From positions 1 to 5,383 of the forward strand of contig DMTU01000289.1 in the NCBI GenBank assembly GCA_003476595.1: 5,383 nt of DNA, written 5' to 3'. Shown here one piece after another: positions 1-4,901 of this stretch. Under the pieces are notes generated by a model. That model did no database searches and was not told the origin of the DNA. It saw nothing but the letters and a program-made list of their open reading frames with translations. The stretch is from Acidimicrobiaceae bacterium (GTDB lineage Bacteria; Actinomycetota; Acidimicrobiia; Acidimicrobiales; Salinilacustritrichaceae). A program made the translations under genes and the position numbers. The first letter of the stretch is position 1. Every line of letters begins with the position of its first letter.

Positions 1-192
1 GCGGGCGAGCTGCTCGAGCAGCTCGACGGCCCCGGCGATCGCCGTGGCCGACGACGGGTCAGCCACGATCGGGGCGAGGGTGCCGTCGAAGTCGAAGAAC
101 AGCGCCGTTCGGGCCGGCTCGGCGCCCACCACAGCCCGCAGGTGCTCCTCAGCGCGGCGGCCGGTGAGCGGGTGTTCGCGGGCGTCGGGCAC
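1..192 (-). CDS. otsB: Trehalose-6-phosphate phosphatase, N-terminal fragment (OtsB)
   Basis: This is the first 64 codons of a gene that continues past the left edge of the window. The translation contains LFFDFDGTLAPIVADP at residues 31-46. That is HAD-superfamily motif I (DxDGT), with D34 as the expected phosphorylated nucleophile and D36 as the general acid/base; the flanking residues are the form seen in OtsB. The enzyme dephosphorylates trehalose 6-phosphate to trehalose in the cytoplasm, the second step of the OtsA-OtsB pathway for compatible-solute synthesis. The start is uncertain. GTG at 192 is used here, with a purine-rich AGGAGGGG about 15 nt upstream, which is a long spacing. An in-frame GTG at 222 would add ten residues. 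Other HAD sugar phosphatases share motif I, so the OtsB call rests on the wider motif. The divergent lipoprotein gene starts only 39 bp (or 9 bp) away. Confidence 0.8.
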   Translation of the reverse strand, partial: MPDAREHPLTGRRAEEHLRAVVGAEPARTALFFDFDGTLAPIVADPSSATAIAGAVELLEQLAR

Positions 193-219
193 GGTCCGAC
201 CGTAGTTCCCCTCCTCTGT

Positions 220-231
220 CACACTGCGCCC
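220..231 (+). promoter_or_regulatory. Candidate leaderless -10 element (CACACT-N6-GTG)
   Basis: CACACT at 220-225 lies exactly six bases before the GTG start at 232. It matches the actinobacterial -10 consensus TAnnnT at the two most conserved positions (A2 and T6). No ribosome binding site precedes the GTG, so a leaderless transcript starting at or next to the start codon is the simplest reading. No -35 hexamer is visible. The same hexamer with the same spacing precedes the sulfotransferase gene at 2018. The hexamer also overlaps the alternative otsB start codon at 222 on the other strand. Confidence 0.4.
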
Positions 232-1050
232 GTGATCCCGTCCCGCCGCCTCCGACGCGCCGCTGCGGCCAGCACCCTGGTGCTGACCCTCGCCGCGTGC
301 GAGGAGCACACCGTGGCGGTGCGCTTCGAACCCGAGGTCGGCGACGTCCACCGCTTCCGCGCCGACATCGAGACCGAGGTGGTCCGCACCGTCGACGGCG
401 TGACCACCGACGAGGACGACGACGCCACCCTCGACGCCACCCAGACCGTGCAGGCCGTGACCGACGACGAGGTCCTGGTCCGGGTCGCGCTGCAGCGCGA
501 CGACGCCGCGCCCCGCACGGTCGACGTCCGCCTCGACCGCGCCAGCCGGCTGACGGCCATCGACCTGGTCGAGGGGGTGCCGGCCGAGGCCCTGGGCCTG
601 GACGTCGCCATGGACCTCCCGGCCGACATCGCCAGCCCGCCGACGGGCCCGCTGGAGCCCGGCGACCGGTGGGAGATCCTCCGTGAGGTCAGCCTGGACG
701 GGCTGTCCCGGCCAGTGGTGGTGCAGGGCCGCGGCCGCATCGACTCCCTCGGCGTGGAGGACGGCCGCGAGGTCGCCGTGGCCGTGGTCGAGCTCGACGT
801 GCCGGTCCGCACCATCATCGACACCGAGGACGGCCGGGTGCGCCTGATCGGGACGCAGCGCACGACCTCGGAGACCGCCTACGACCTCGGGGACGGTGCC
901 ATGAACCGCGATCGAACCGTCACCGAGGGCACCGTTGAGGTCATCGCCGAACCGCCGGCCGGCGTCGATGCCGAGCCGCTGCGCGCCGACATCGACTACC
1001 GGATCGTCATCCGCACGCGCCGGCTCAGCGGGCCGGTGACACCGGCCTGA
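232..1050 (+). CDS. Secreted lipoprotein of unknown function
   Basis: This gene encodes a 272-residue protein with a lipoprotein signal peptide: basic n-region RRLRR (residues 5-9), a hydrophobic stretch at about 10-20 and lipobox TLAAC with lipid-modified C23. The mature part should be anchored on the outer face of the membrane. It is acidic and beta-rich in appearance, with a D/E-rich segment at about 61-67 and no membrane segment after the signal. The run of alternating hydrophobic and polar strands and the 'EPGDRW' turn loosely recall DUF6263-type extracellular proteins, but I cannot confirm a family. No catalytic motif is visible. I chose GTG at 232 because it places the signal peptide correctly and follows a -10-like hexamer; the frame stays open back to GTG 142, but that extension would bury the signal and overlap otsB. 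It is divergent from otsB and converges on the LytR_C gene with a 23-bp gap. Confidence 0.75.
   Translation: MIPSRRLRRAAAASTLVLTLAACEEHTVAVRFEPEVGDVHRFRADIETEVVRTVDGVTTDEDDDATLDATQTVQAVTDDEVLVRVALQRDDAAPRTVDVRLDRASRLTAIDLVEGVPAEALGLDVAMDLPADIASPPTGPLEPGDRWEILREVSLDGLSRPVVVQGRGRIDSLGVEDGREVAVAVVELDVPVRTIIDTEDGRVRLIGTQRTTSETAYDLGDGAMNRDRTVTEGTVEVIAEPPAGVDAEPLRADIDYRIVIRTRRLSGPVTPA
1031..1047. terminator. Palindrome at the convergent gene end, possible bidirectional terminator
   Basis: GGCCGGTG-A-CACCGGCC is a perfect 17-bp palindrome covering the last codons of the lipoprotein gene and ending just before its TGA. As RNA it would fold on either strand as a stem of about six pairs with a five-base loop. 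It lies between two converging genes (stops at 1050 and 1074), where a shared terminator would be expected. There is no T-tract on either side, so it is not a standard intrinsic terminator, and the codons GPVTP may account for it by chance in GC-rich DNA. Confidence 0.3.
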
Positions 1051-1073
1051 CCCCTGGCCTGCTCTCCGGGGCG

Positions 1074-1640
1074 CTACCCGGCCGCGAGGTCGGGGCCGAG
1101 GTGCACGAGCACGTTGGCCAGCTGCAGGTCGTCGACCGGTGCGACGGCGGGCATCGGCGTGACCGAACCCTCCGGTGCGCCGATGGCGGCGGCGAGGGCT
1201 TCGGCCTCCGCCTCGAACCCGGTGGTGTAGTACACGACGGTCGAGGGCACGCGCTCGGCGTTGGCCGGGGTCCCGGTGACGTAGCCGAGGGCCTCGAGGG
1301 CGTCGGTGGCCCCGCCGGCGGCGCCGTTCACACCCGAGCCGTTGGCAACGAGGACCTTCACCTCGGCAGCAGGGCGCGGCGCCTCGGTCGTGGTGGTGGT
1401 GGCGGCGTCGGGATCCTCGTCGCCGGCGTCGCTCCCGTCGGTGTCGTCGACCTGGCCCGCGGTGTCGGAGCCGACCGCGACCTGCGTGGTGGCGGCATCG
1501 TCGTCCCGCAGCAGCAGCACGCCGATGACGACGGCGACGACCACGAGCACCGCGCCGCGCACGACGGAGCCCTGGGCGGCGGGGGCCTTGGGGGGTGGCT
1601 GCCGACGGCGTCGCCGCGGCTGCTCGGACTGTTCGCTCAT
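1074..1640 (-). CDS. Membrane-anchored LytR_C-domain protein, VirR/Cei-like
   Basis: This is a 188-residue protein with a basic cytoplasmic tail (R9-R13), one membrane helix at about 26-44, and an acidic Asp/Thr-rich linker at about 46-90 that includes a run of five threonines. A C-terminal LytR_C domain (PF13399) spans about 93-182, with the typical VKVLVANGSGVNGAA opening strand and turn. The helix next to an Arg-rich tail predicts N-terminus inside and the LytR_C domain outside. The domain occurs at the ends of LytR-CpsA-Psr proteins and as stand-alone envelope proteins such as mycobacterial VirR (Rv0431) and Cei. The start ATG at 1640 has a good GGAGG five bases upstream and overlaps the TGA of the upstream DUF3263 gene, which suggests translational coupling. 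A longer frame to 2036 is antisense or intergenic and is rejected. The molecular function is unknown; a cell-envelope role is inferred from family and topology. Confidence 0.88.
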   Translation of the reverse strand: MSEQSEQPRRRRRQPPPKAPAAQGSVVRGAVLVVVAVVIGVLLLRDDDAATTQVAVGSDTAGQVDDTDGSDAGDEDPDAATTTTTEAPRPAAEVKVLVANGSGVNGAAGGATDALEALGYVTGTPANAERVPSTVVYYTTGFEAEAEALAAAIGAPEGSVTPMPAVAPVDDLQLANVLVHLGPDLAAG

Positions 1641-1903
1641 CGGAGCCTCCGGCGGCGGGTCGGACCGACGTAACGACGTCGACGGCGATCGGCCCGGGCC
1701 CGGCGCAGGCGACGGACGAGGAGGGGGTCCAGGTCCAGCGCGTCGGGGTGGTCGATCACGGCGTCGAGTCGCCGGTAGTACGCCGAGGGAGACATCTGGA
1801 GCTGGGTGCGGATCGCAGCGCCCTTGGGCCCCGGTGACTGCCACCAGGCCCGCTCGAAGTCCAGGATCGACTGCTCCGTCGGCGTGAGGTCGGTCAGGGG
1901 CAT
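1637..1903 (-). CDS. DUF3263 family protein
   Basis: This is an 88-residue cytoplasmic protein matching the DUF3263 pattern (PF11662): an N-terminal L(T/S)xxExxILxFExxWW segment (residues 6-21), a central helix-turn-helix-like stretch with SPSAYYRRLDAVIDHPDAL (38-56), and LDPLLVRRLRRAR (57-70). The tail at 71-88 is very arginine-rich. The middle looks like a small HTH of the kind that picks out xxYYxxLNxLI in sigma-like regulators, and the basic tail could contact nucleic acid; this is inference, since the family has no established activity. ATG at 1903 is preceded only by GGTGGGG; an in-frame ATG at 1912 would add three residues. Its TGA overlaps the ATG of the LytR_C gene (ATGA), so the two form an operon. 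The order DUF3263 then LytR_C matches Rv0430-Rv0431 of M. tuberculosis. Confidence 0.88.
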   Translation of the reverse strand: MPLTDLTPTEQSILDFERAWWQSPGPKGAAIRTQLQMSPSAYYRRLDAVIDHPDALDLDPLLVRRLRRARADRRRRRYVGPTRRRRLR

Positions 1904-2017
1904 CCCCACCATGGTGCGTCCCGGGCCACGGTGGATCAAGCATCGGCCACTTCGCGTGGTCGTCGCCGAGCCCGAGCCGCCTCCTGTGGCGCACCGGCCG
2001 GCAGCCACACTGGATCC
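1904..2017. promoter_or_regulatory. Divergent intergenic region with an imperfect inverted repeat
   Basis: These 114 bp separate the DUF3263-LytR_C operon (leftward) from the sulfotransferase gene (rightward) and must hold both promoters. Rightward, CACACT at 2006-2011 is a -10 candidate (listed separately). Leftward I see no convincing -10. An inverted repeat at 1944-1962 has 7-bp arms with one mismatch around a 5-bp spacer (CGGCCAC and GTGGTCG) and could be a regulator site, but such repeats are common in GC-rich DNA. CACCATGGTG at 1908-1917 is a perfect 10-bp palindrome that overlaps the alternative ATG of the DUF3263 gene. Confidence 0.3.
2006..2017 (+). promoter_or_regulatory. Candidate leaderless -10 element (CACACT-N6-ATG)
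   Basis: CACACT at 2006-2011 is followed by exactly six bases and then the ATG at 2018. No ribosome binding site lies before the ATG, so the transcript is probably leaderless. The hexamer and spacing are identical to those in front of the lipoprotein gene at 232, which strengthens both calls. No -35 hexamer is recognisable at the usual distance. Confidence 0.45.
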
Positions 2018-3643
2018 ATGCGGCGGATCCTCGCACTGCTCATGACCGGCACCCTCGCGGTCGCCGCCTGCAGCGAGGCGGACCCCGACGAGGCTGACGC
2101 CGGCGCCGCGCCGATCGCCGATGCGCTGACCGCGGAGGTCTCGCTGGAGCCGGGCCACGAGCTGGTCGGTCGCCTGGTGGTCGAGCACGACGAGCCGACC
2201 GCCCCGGTGATCGAGGTCACGGGCGACGAACGCAGCTTCACCATCCCGGTGACCGGTGCCGCCACCCGCCACGAGCTGCCCGTGGCCGGGTTGCGAGCCG
2301 AGCAGGACTACGTCATCACGGTCCGCGACGGCGACGAGGAGGTGCGCCTCGACCTGCGCACCGGCCGCGTGCCCGACGACATCCCGACGCTGGACATCGC
2401 CACCGCCGAGGTCGCCGACATGAGCGACGGCCTCACCATGTTCAACCTCCTCGGCGCCGAGGGGGACGACCCCGGAGACGACCCGGTGGCGGGGATGCTG
2501 CTCATCGTCGACGCGGCGGGCGAGGTCGTCTGGTACCACCGGTCGAACCACCCGGTCGGCGATGCCAGAATGCTCGACGACGGCACGATCCTGCACGAGT
2601 ACAACGACACGGGCGCCCGTCGGATCGACCTGTTCGGACGGACCCTCGAGGAGTGGGGCGGCGACATCATCACCGGGCCGCTGCTGCTCGACGAGCACGG
2701 CCGTCAGGTCATCGGCGACGACACCGTGGAGGTCGCCACCGACTCCATGCACCACGAGGTCGGGATGACCGACGAGGGCACCCTGCTCGCCCTCAGCACC
2801 GAGCTGCGGACCTACGACGACATCCCGACCGGCACCTGCGACGACGACGCCGACCGTGGCGGCACCCACGAGCTCATCGTCGATGTGGTCGTCGAGTACG
2901 GCTCCGACGGCGAGGTCGTCGCCGAGTACCCCCTCGCCGATCACCTCGACCCGGTCGGGGATCCCCGCGACCAGAACATCTGCGGCCTCGACTTCGACGA
3001 CGTCTTCCCCAACTGGCTCTACCGGGCCCAGGGCCACGCCGAGGCCCGGGACTGGACCCACGCCAACGGTGCCGTGGTCGACCCGACCGGGGACAACATC
3101 ACGGTGTCGGTCCGCCACCTCGACGCCATCCTGCAGATCGAGCGGGCCACCGGCGACCTGGTGTGGCGCTTCGGCCCGGGGGGCGACTTCGCCGTCGAGC
3201 ACCCGTCGGACTACCCGTCGTACCAGCACGCCCCGGAGTGGCAGGACGACGGGACCCTGCTGCTGTACGACAACGGCAACCGCCGGGCCTCCCCGCCCGG
3301 TGCCCCCGAGGATGCACCGCCGACGAGCCGGGCGATCCAGTACCGTCTCGACCCCGACGCCGGCACCGCCGAGGTCGTGTGGCAGCGGACGTCGACCGTC
3401 GACGGCGAGCCCTCCTTCGCGTCCTTCGTCGGCGACGCCGACCGCCTGGAGAACGGCAACGTGCTCATCACCGACGGCGGCTACGCCGACCGGCCCGACG
3501 GCATCACGGCCCAGATCACCGAGGTCGTGCCCGACGACTCCGAGGCCGGCGGCCGGATCGTGTTCGATCTGCGGATCGCCGACGAGCGCGAGCTCATCAT
3601 CTACCGGGCCGAGCGCATCCCGACCCTGTACCCGACCCCCTGA
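2018..3643 (+). CDS. Arylsulfate sulfotransferase (ASST family), surface lipoprotein
   Basis: This is a 541-residue protein of the PAPS-independent arylsulfotransferase family, which moves sulfate from a phenolic sulfate ester to a phenol through a sulfohistidine intermediate on a six-bladed beta-propeller. The signal peptide ends in lipobox AVAAC with lipidated C18, followed by an acidic linker (19-34). Residues about 36-118 look like the Ig/FN3-like N-terminal domain, and the propeller follows from about 125. Family motifs are clear: SMHHEVGM (H246), DWTHANG (H348), VSVRHLDAI (R366) and YQHAPEWQDDGTLLLYDNG (H404). From memory these correspond to H252, H356, R374 and nucleophile H436 of E. 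coli AssT, with the H-to-R spacing of 18 preserved. The loop between R366 and H404 is about 24 residues shorter and has no cysteine; the only mature cysteines besides C18 are C274 and C322. The start at ATG 2018 gives a proper signal peptide and fits the -10 spacing; the frame is open back to 1931. The natural acceptor is unknown. Confidence 0.88.
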   Translation: MRRILALLMTGTLAVAACSEADPDEADAGAAPIADALTAEVSLEPGHELVGRLVVEHDEPTAPVIEVTGDERSFTIPVTGAATRHELPVAGLRAEQDYVITVRDGDEEVRLDLRTGRVPDDIPTLDIATAEVADMSDGLTMFNLLGAEGDDPGDDPVAGMLLIVDAAGEVVWYHRSNHPVGDARMLDDGTILHEYNDTGARRIDLFGRTLEEWGGDIITGPLLLDEHGRQVIGDDTVEVATDSMHHEVGMTDEGTLLALSTELRTYDDIPTGTCDDDADRGGTHELIVDVVVEYGSDGEVVAEYPLADHLDPVGDPRDQNICGLDFDDVFPNWLYRAQGHAEARDWTHANGAVVDPTGDNITVSVRHLDAILQIERATGDLVWRFGPGGDFAVEHPSDYPSYQHAPEWQDDGTLLLYDNGNRRASPPGAPEDAPPTSRAIQYRLDPDAGTAEVVWQRTSTVDGEPSFASFVGDADRLENGNVLITDGGYADRPDGITAQITEVVPDDSEAGGRIVFDLRIADERELIIYRAERIPTLYPTP

Positions 3644-3711
3644 GCCACGCCGGGCGGCCCGCTAGATTCCCGCCCTGCACAAGGCGTTCCCGTGCCGGGG
3701 GGTCTGCCCCG
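3644..3711. other. Short gene-free spacer between sulfotransferase gene and IS
   Basis: This 68-bp stretch follows the sulfotransferase stop. It contains a weak inverted repeat, GGGCGG at 3652-3657 with CCGCCC at 3670-3675 (12-base loop, no T-tract), which may act as a transcription end. It also contains an orphan -10-like TAGATT and most of a second hairpin against the IS edge. Neither strand reads as the missing C-terminus of the TetR gene found at the other side of the IS. Confidence 0.5.
3663..3668 (+). promoter_or_regulatory. Orphan -10-like hexamer TAGATT
   Basis: TAGATT fits the TAnnnT -10 consensus better than either lipoprotein promoter here. Six bases after it is CTG (3675) rather than ATG or GTG, opening a 15-codon frame that stops within the IS left end. 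It may be the promoter of a gene whose body was lost when the IS-bearing segment arrived, or a chance match. Confidence 0.22.
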
Positions 3712-3712
3712 G
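3695..3712. repeat. Inverted repeat at the IS left edge
   Basis: CCGGGG (3695-3700) and CCCCGG (3707-3712) are a perfect 6-bp pair around GGTCTG. The hairpin abuts the presumed IS left end. It has no T-tract; it might end transcription from the sulfotransferase gene or belong to the IS terminus if the element starts further left than I place it. Confidence 0.35.
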
Positions 3713-3724
3713 GTTGGGTTGACA
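3712..3724 (+). repeat. IS left terminal inverted repeat
   Basis: GGTTGGGTTGACA matches the inverted right end in its first seven bases, then continues as TTG after a one-base gap, so 10 of 11 compared bases agree with one indel. The final TTGACA equals a -35 consensus, but no -10 follows at 16-18 bp. Confidence 0.5.
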
Positions 3725-3731
3725 TCTCGTA

Positions 3732-3750
3732 CGCCCGGTGCGTCCGGGCG
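3732..3750 (+). promoter_or_regulatory. Perfect hairpin just ahead of the orfA ribosome binding site
   Basis: CGCCCGG (3732-3738), loop TGCGT and CCGGGCG (3744-3750) make a perfect 7-bp GC stem. It ends three bases before the AAGGA of orfA. Similar 5' structures in insertion sequences limit transposase translation from read-through transcripts; that role here is inference. Confidence 0.4.
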
Positions 3751-3764
3751 GGAAGGATGTCCCC

Positions 3765-4048
3765 ATGCCGGAGAAGTTCCCTCCGGAGTTCAAGCGTGAC
3801 GTCGTCACGGTTGCTCGCCGCGGTGATCTGACCCAGACCGAGGTCGCCGCCGATTTCGGGATCTCAGTCGAGTCCGTGCGGCGTTGGTGCCAGCAGGCAG
3901 ACGTCGACGCGGCATCCGCGATGTGCTGACCTCGTCGGAGCAGAACGAGCTCGTGCAGCTGCGCCGCGAGAAGCGCCGGCTCGAGATGGAGAACGAGATC
4001 CTTCGCCGCGCCGCGGCCTACTTCGCTGCGGAACAACTCCCAAAATGA
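3765..4048 (+). pseudogene. IS3-family transposase OrfA, frameshifted
   Basis: OrfA is the DNA-binding half of the IS3 transposase. The N-terminal part (frame of 3765) reads MPEKFPPEFKRDVV and contains a helix-turn-helix with LTQTEVAADFGISVESVRRW (residues 22-41). It then meets a TGA at 3927. From about 3911 the family sequence resumes in another frame as GIRDVLTSSEQNELVQL, followed by a coiled-coil leucine-zipper segment and the usual ILRRAAAYFA end, stopping at 4046-4048. The shift fits a one-base deletion at about 3908-3911 (Asp-Ala-Gly codons). Corrected, the protein would be 94 residues, normal for OrfA. The start is ATG 3765, with AAGGA at 3753-3757 seven bases before it. An in-frame GTG at 3738 lies inside the hairpin and is less likely. 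Confidence 0.85.
4039..4048 (+). promoter_or_regulatory. Candidate -1 frameshift site at the orfA/orfB overlap
   Basis: In the orfA frame the sequence reads C CCA AAA TGA, a heptamer of the X XXY YYZ form directly before the orfA stop. A -1 slip gives CCC AAA ATG ACG and continues into orfB. The orfB ATG (4045-4047) overlaps the orfA TGA (4046-4048), so translational coupling is an alternative to slippage. IS3-family elements are known to make the OrfAB transposase by -1 frameshifting. No clear downstream pseudoknot was sought. Confidence 0.4.
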
Positions 4049-4901
4049 CGTTCCCGCTGGTCCTGGAACTGGCCGCCGAGGGCATCCCGGTGCGGTCGAC
4101 CTGCGGGGTGCTCGGCTTCTCGACCCAGGCGTTCTACAAGTGGCGAGCCAAGCCGATCTGCGACCGCGATTGGAACGACGCTCACCTGGTCAATGCGATC
4201 GTCGACATCCACGCCGATGATCCCGAGTTCGGCTACCGGTTCATCGCCGATGAGCTCGAGCGTGCCGGCCACCAAGTCGGCGAGGGCCGGGTGCATCGGC
4301 TGTGCCGTCAGCACCGGATCTGGTCGACCACGACAAAGAAGGGCCGGATCGGCAAGAGACGCCCGGGTCCCGCCGTCCCTGACGACTTGGTGCAGCGAAA
4401 CTTCACCGCGGCACGGCCCGACGAGGTGTGGCTGACCGACATCACCGAGCACCCCACGGGCGAAGGGAAGCTCTACGTCTGCGCGATCAAGGACGTGTCC
4501 TCCAACCGGATCGTCGGCTACTCCATCGACGAACGCATGACCGCACAACTCGCCGTCTCCGCCCTCCGGGCCGCGATCGCACGACGCCAACCCGCCGGAA
4601 CCGTTGTGGTCCACAGCGACCGCGGCAGCCAGGTCGAACCTTCCGCAGCGTCCTCGCCGCGGCTGGGCTCACCGGGTCGATGGGCCGAGTCGCCTCAGCC
4701 GGCGACAACGCTGCCATGGAATCGTGCTTCGCGCTGCTCCAAAAAGAACGTCCTCGACCGCCAGCGATGGCGCACCCGCAGCGAACTGCGCTACGAGGTC
4801 ATCCACGGTGGATCGAGCACACCTACAACCGGCGACGCCGACAACGCGGTCTCGGCAAACTCACCCCCGTCGAGTTCGAGCTCACCTTCACAACCCCAAC
4901 C
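4045..4901 (+). pseudogene. IS3-family transposase OrfB (DDE integrase), multiply frameshifted
   Basis: OrfB is the catalytic half. Residues 1-196 are in one frame: an HTH_21-like region with HADDPEFGYRFIADEL (56-71), then the rve integrase core with D132 in WLTDITE and D192 in VVHSDRGSQ. The family sequence then jumps frame three times. It moves at about 4630 to TFRSVLAAAGL...GDNAAMESCFALLQ, which holds the catalytic E at 4719-4721. It returns at the A-run 4741-4745 to KKNVLDRQRWRTRSELRYEVIH. It moves at about 4804-4808 to WIEHTYNRRRRQRGLGKLTPVEFE. The shifts fit a 7-nt loss, a 1-nt gain and a 2-nt gain. No in-frame stop occurs before the IS ends; the frame runs out into the neighbouring TetR region. 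The protein cannot be active as it stands. Neighbouring genes have intact frames, which argues against general sequencing error. Confidence 0.88.

Larger units (their letters stand above)
3712..4901 (+). mobile_element. Degenerate IS3-family insertion sequence
   Basis: This element of about 1.19 kb carries the two-gene layout of IS3-family elements: a small HTH/leucine-zipper OrfA and a DDE integrase-type OrfB in the -1 frame, overlapping as ATGA. The ends are set by an imperfect terminal repeat: GGTTGGGTTGACA at 3712-3724 against GGTTGGGGTTGTG read on the minus strand from 4901. Ends could be off by several bases. Both open reading frames carry frameshifts, so the element should be immobile without help from a related copy. 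There is no matching 3-4-bp direct repeat at the ends, and the right end lies inside a TetR gene whose remainder is not on the left side, so flanking DNA was probably deleted or rearranged. The subgroup within IS3 is not determined. Confidence 0.85.

Noticed and set aside
297..686. Arg/Gly-rich open frame inside the lipoprotein gene
   Set aside because: Low-complexity shadow in another frame with no ribosome binding site or domain.
1897..1933. Small palindromes near the DUF3263 start (CACCATGGTG, CCACGGTGG)
   Set aside because: Short, unpaired with any known regulator, and frequent by chance at this base composition.
1641..2036. N-terminal extension of the LytR_C protein
   Set aside because: The added 132 residues are Pro/Arg-rich, overlap the DUF3263 gene in another frame, and the ATG at 1640 has its own well-spaced GGAGG.
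1637..3229. A 530-codon open frame on the minus strand across the sulfotransferase gene
   Set aside because: Only its last 88 codons are a real gene (DUF3263). The rest is antisense to the strongly supported sulfotransferase gene and shows no domain; long antisense frames are expected in GC-rich DNA.
3719..3747. TTGACA at the IS left end as a working -35
   Set aside because: The hexamer is perfect, but the sequence 16-18 bases later (around GTCCGG) has no -10 character; it is better explained as part of the terminal repeat.
2653..3831. A 392-codon plus-strand frame crossing from the sulfotransferase gene into the IS
   Set aside because: It is a frame shadow rich in Arg and Pro, with no recognisable domain.
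4018..4614. A 198-codon minus-strand frame over orfB
   Set aside because: Antisense to clear transposase sequence; no independent support.
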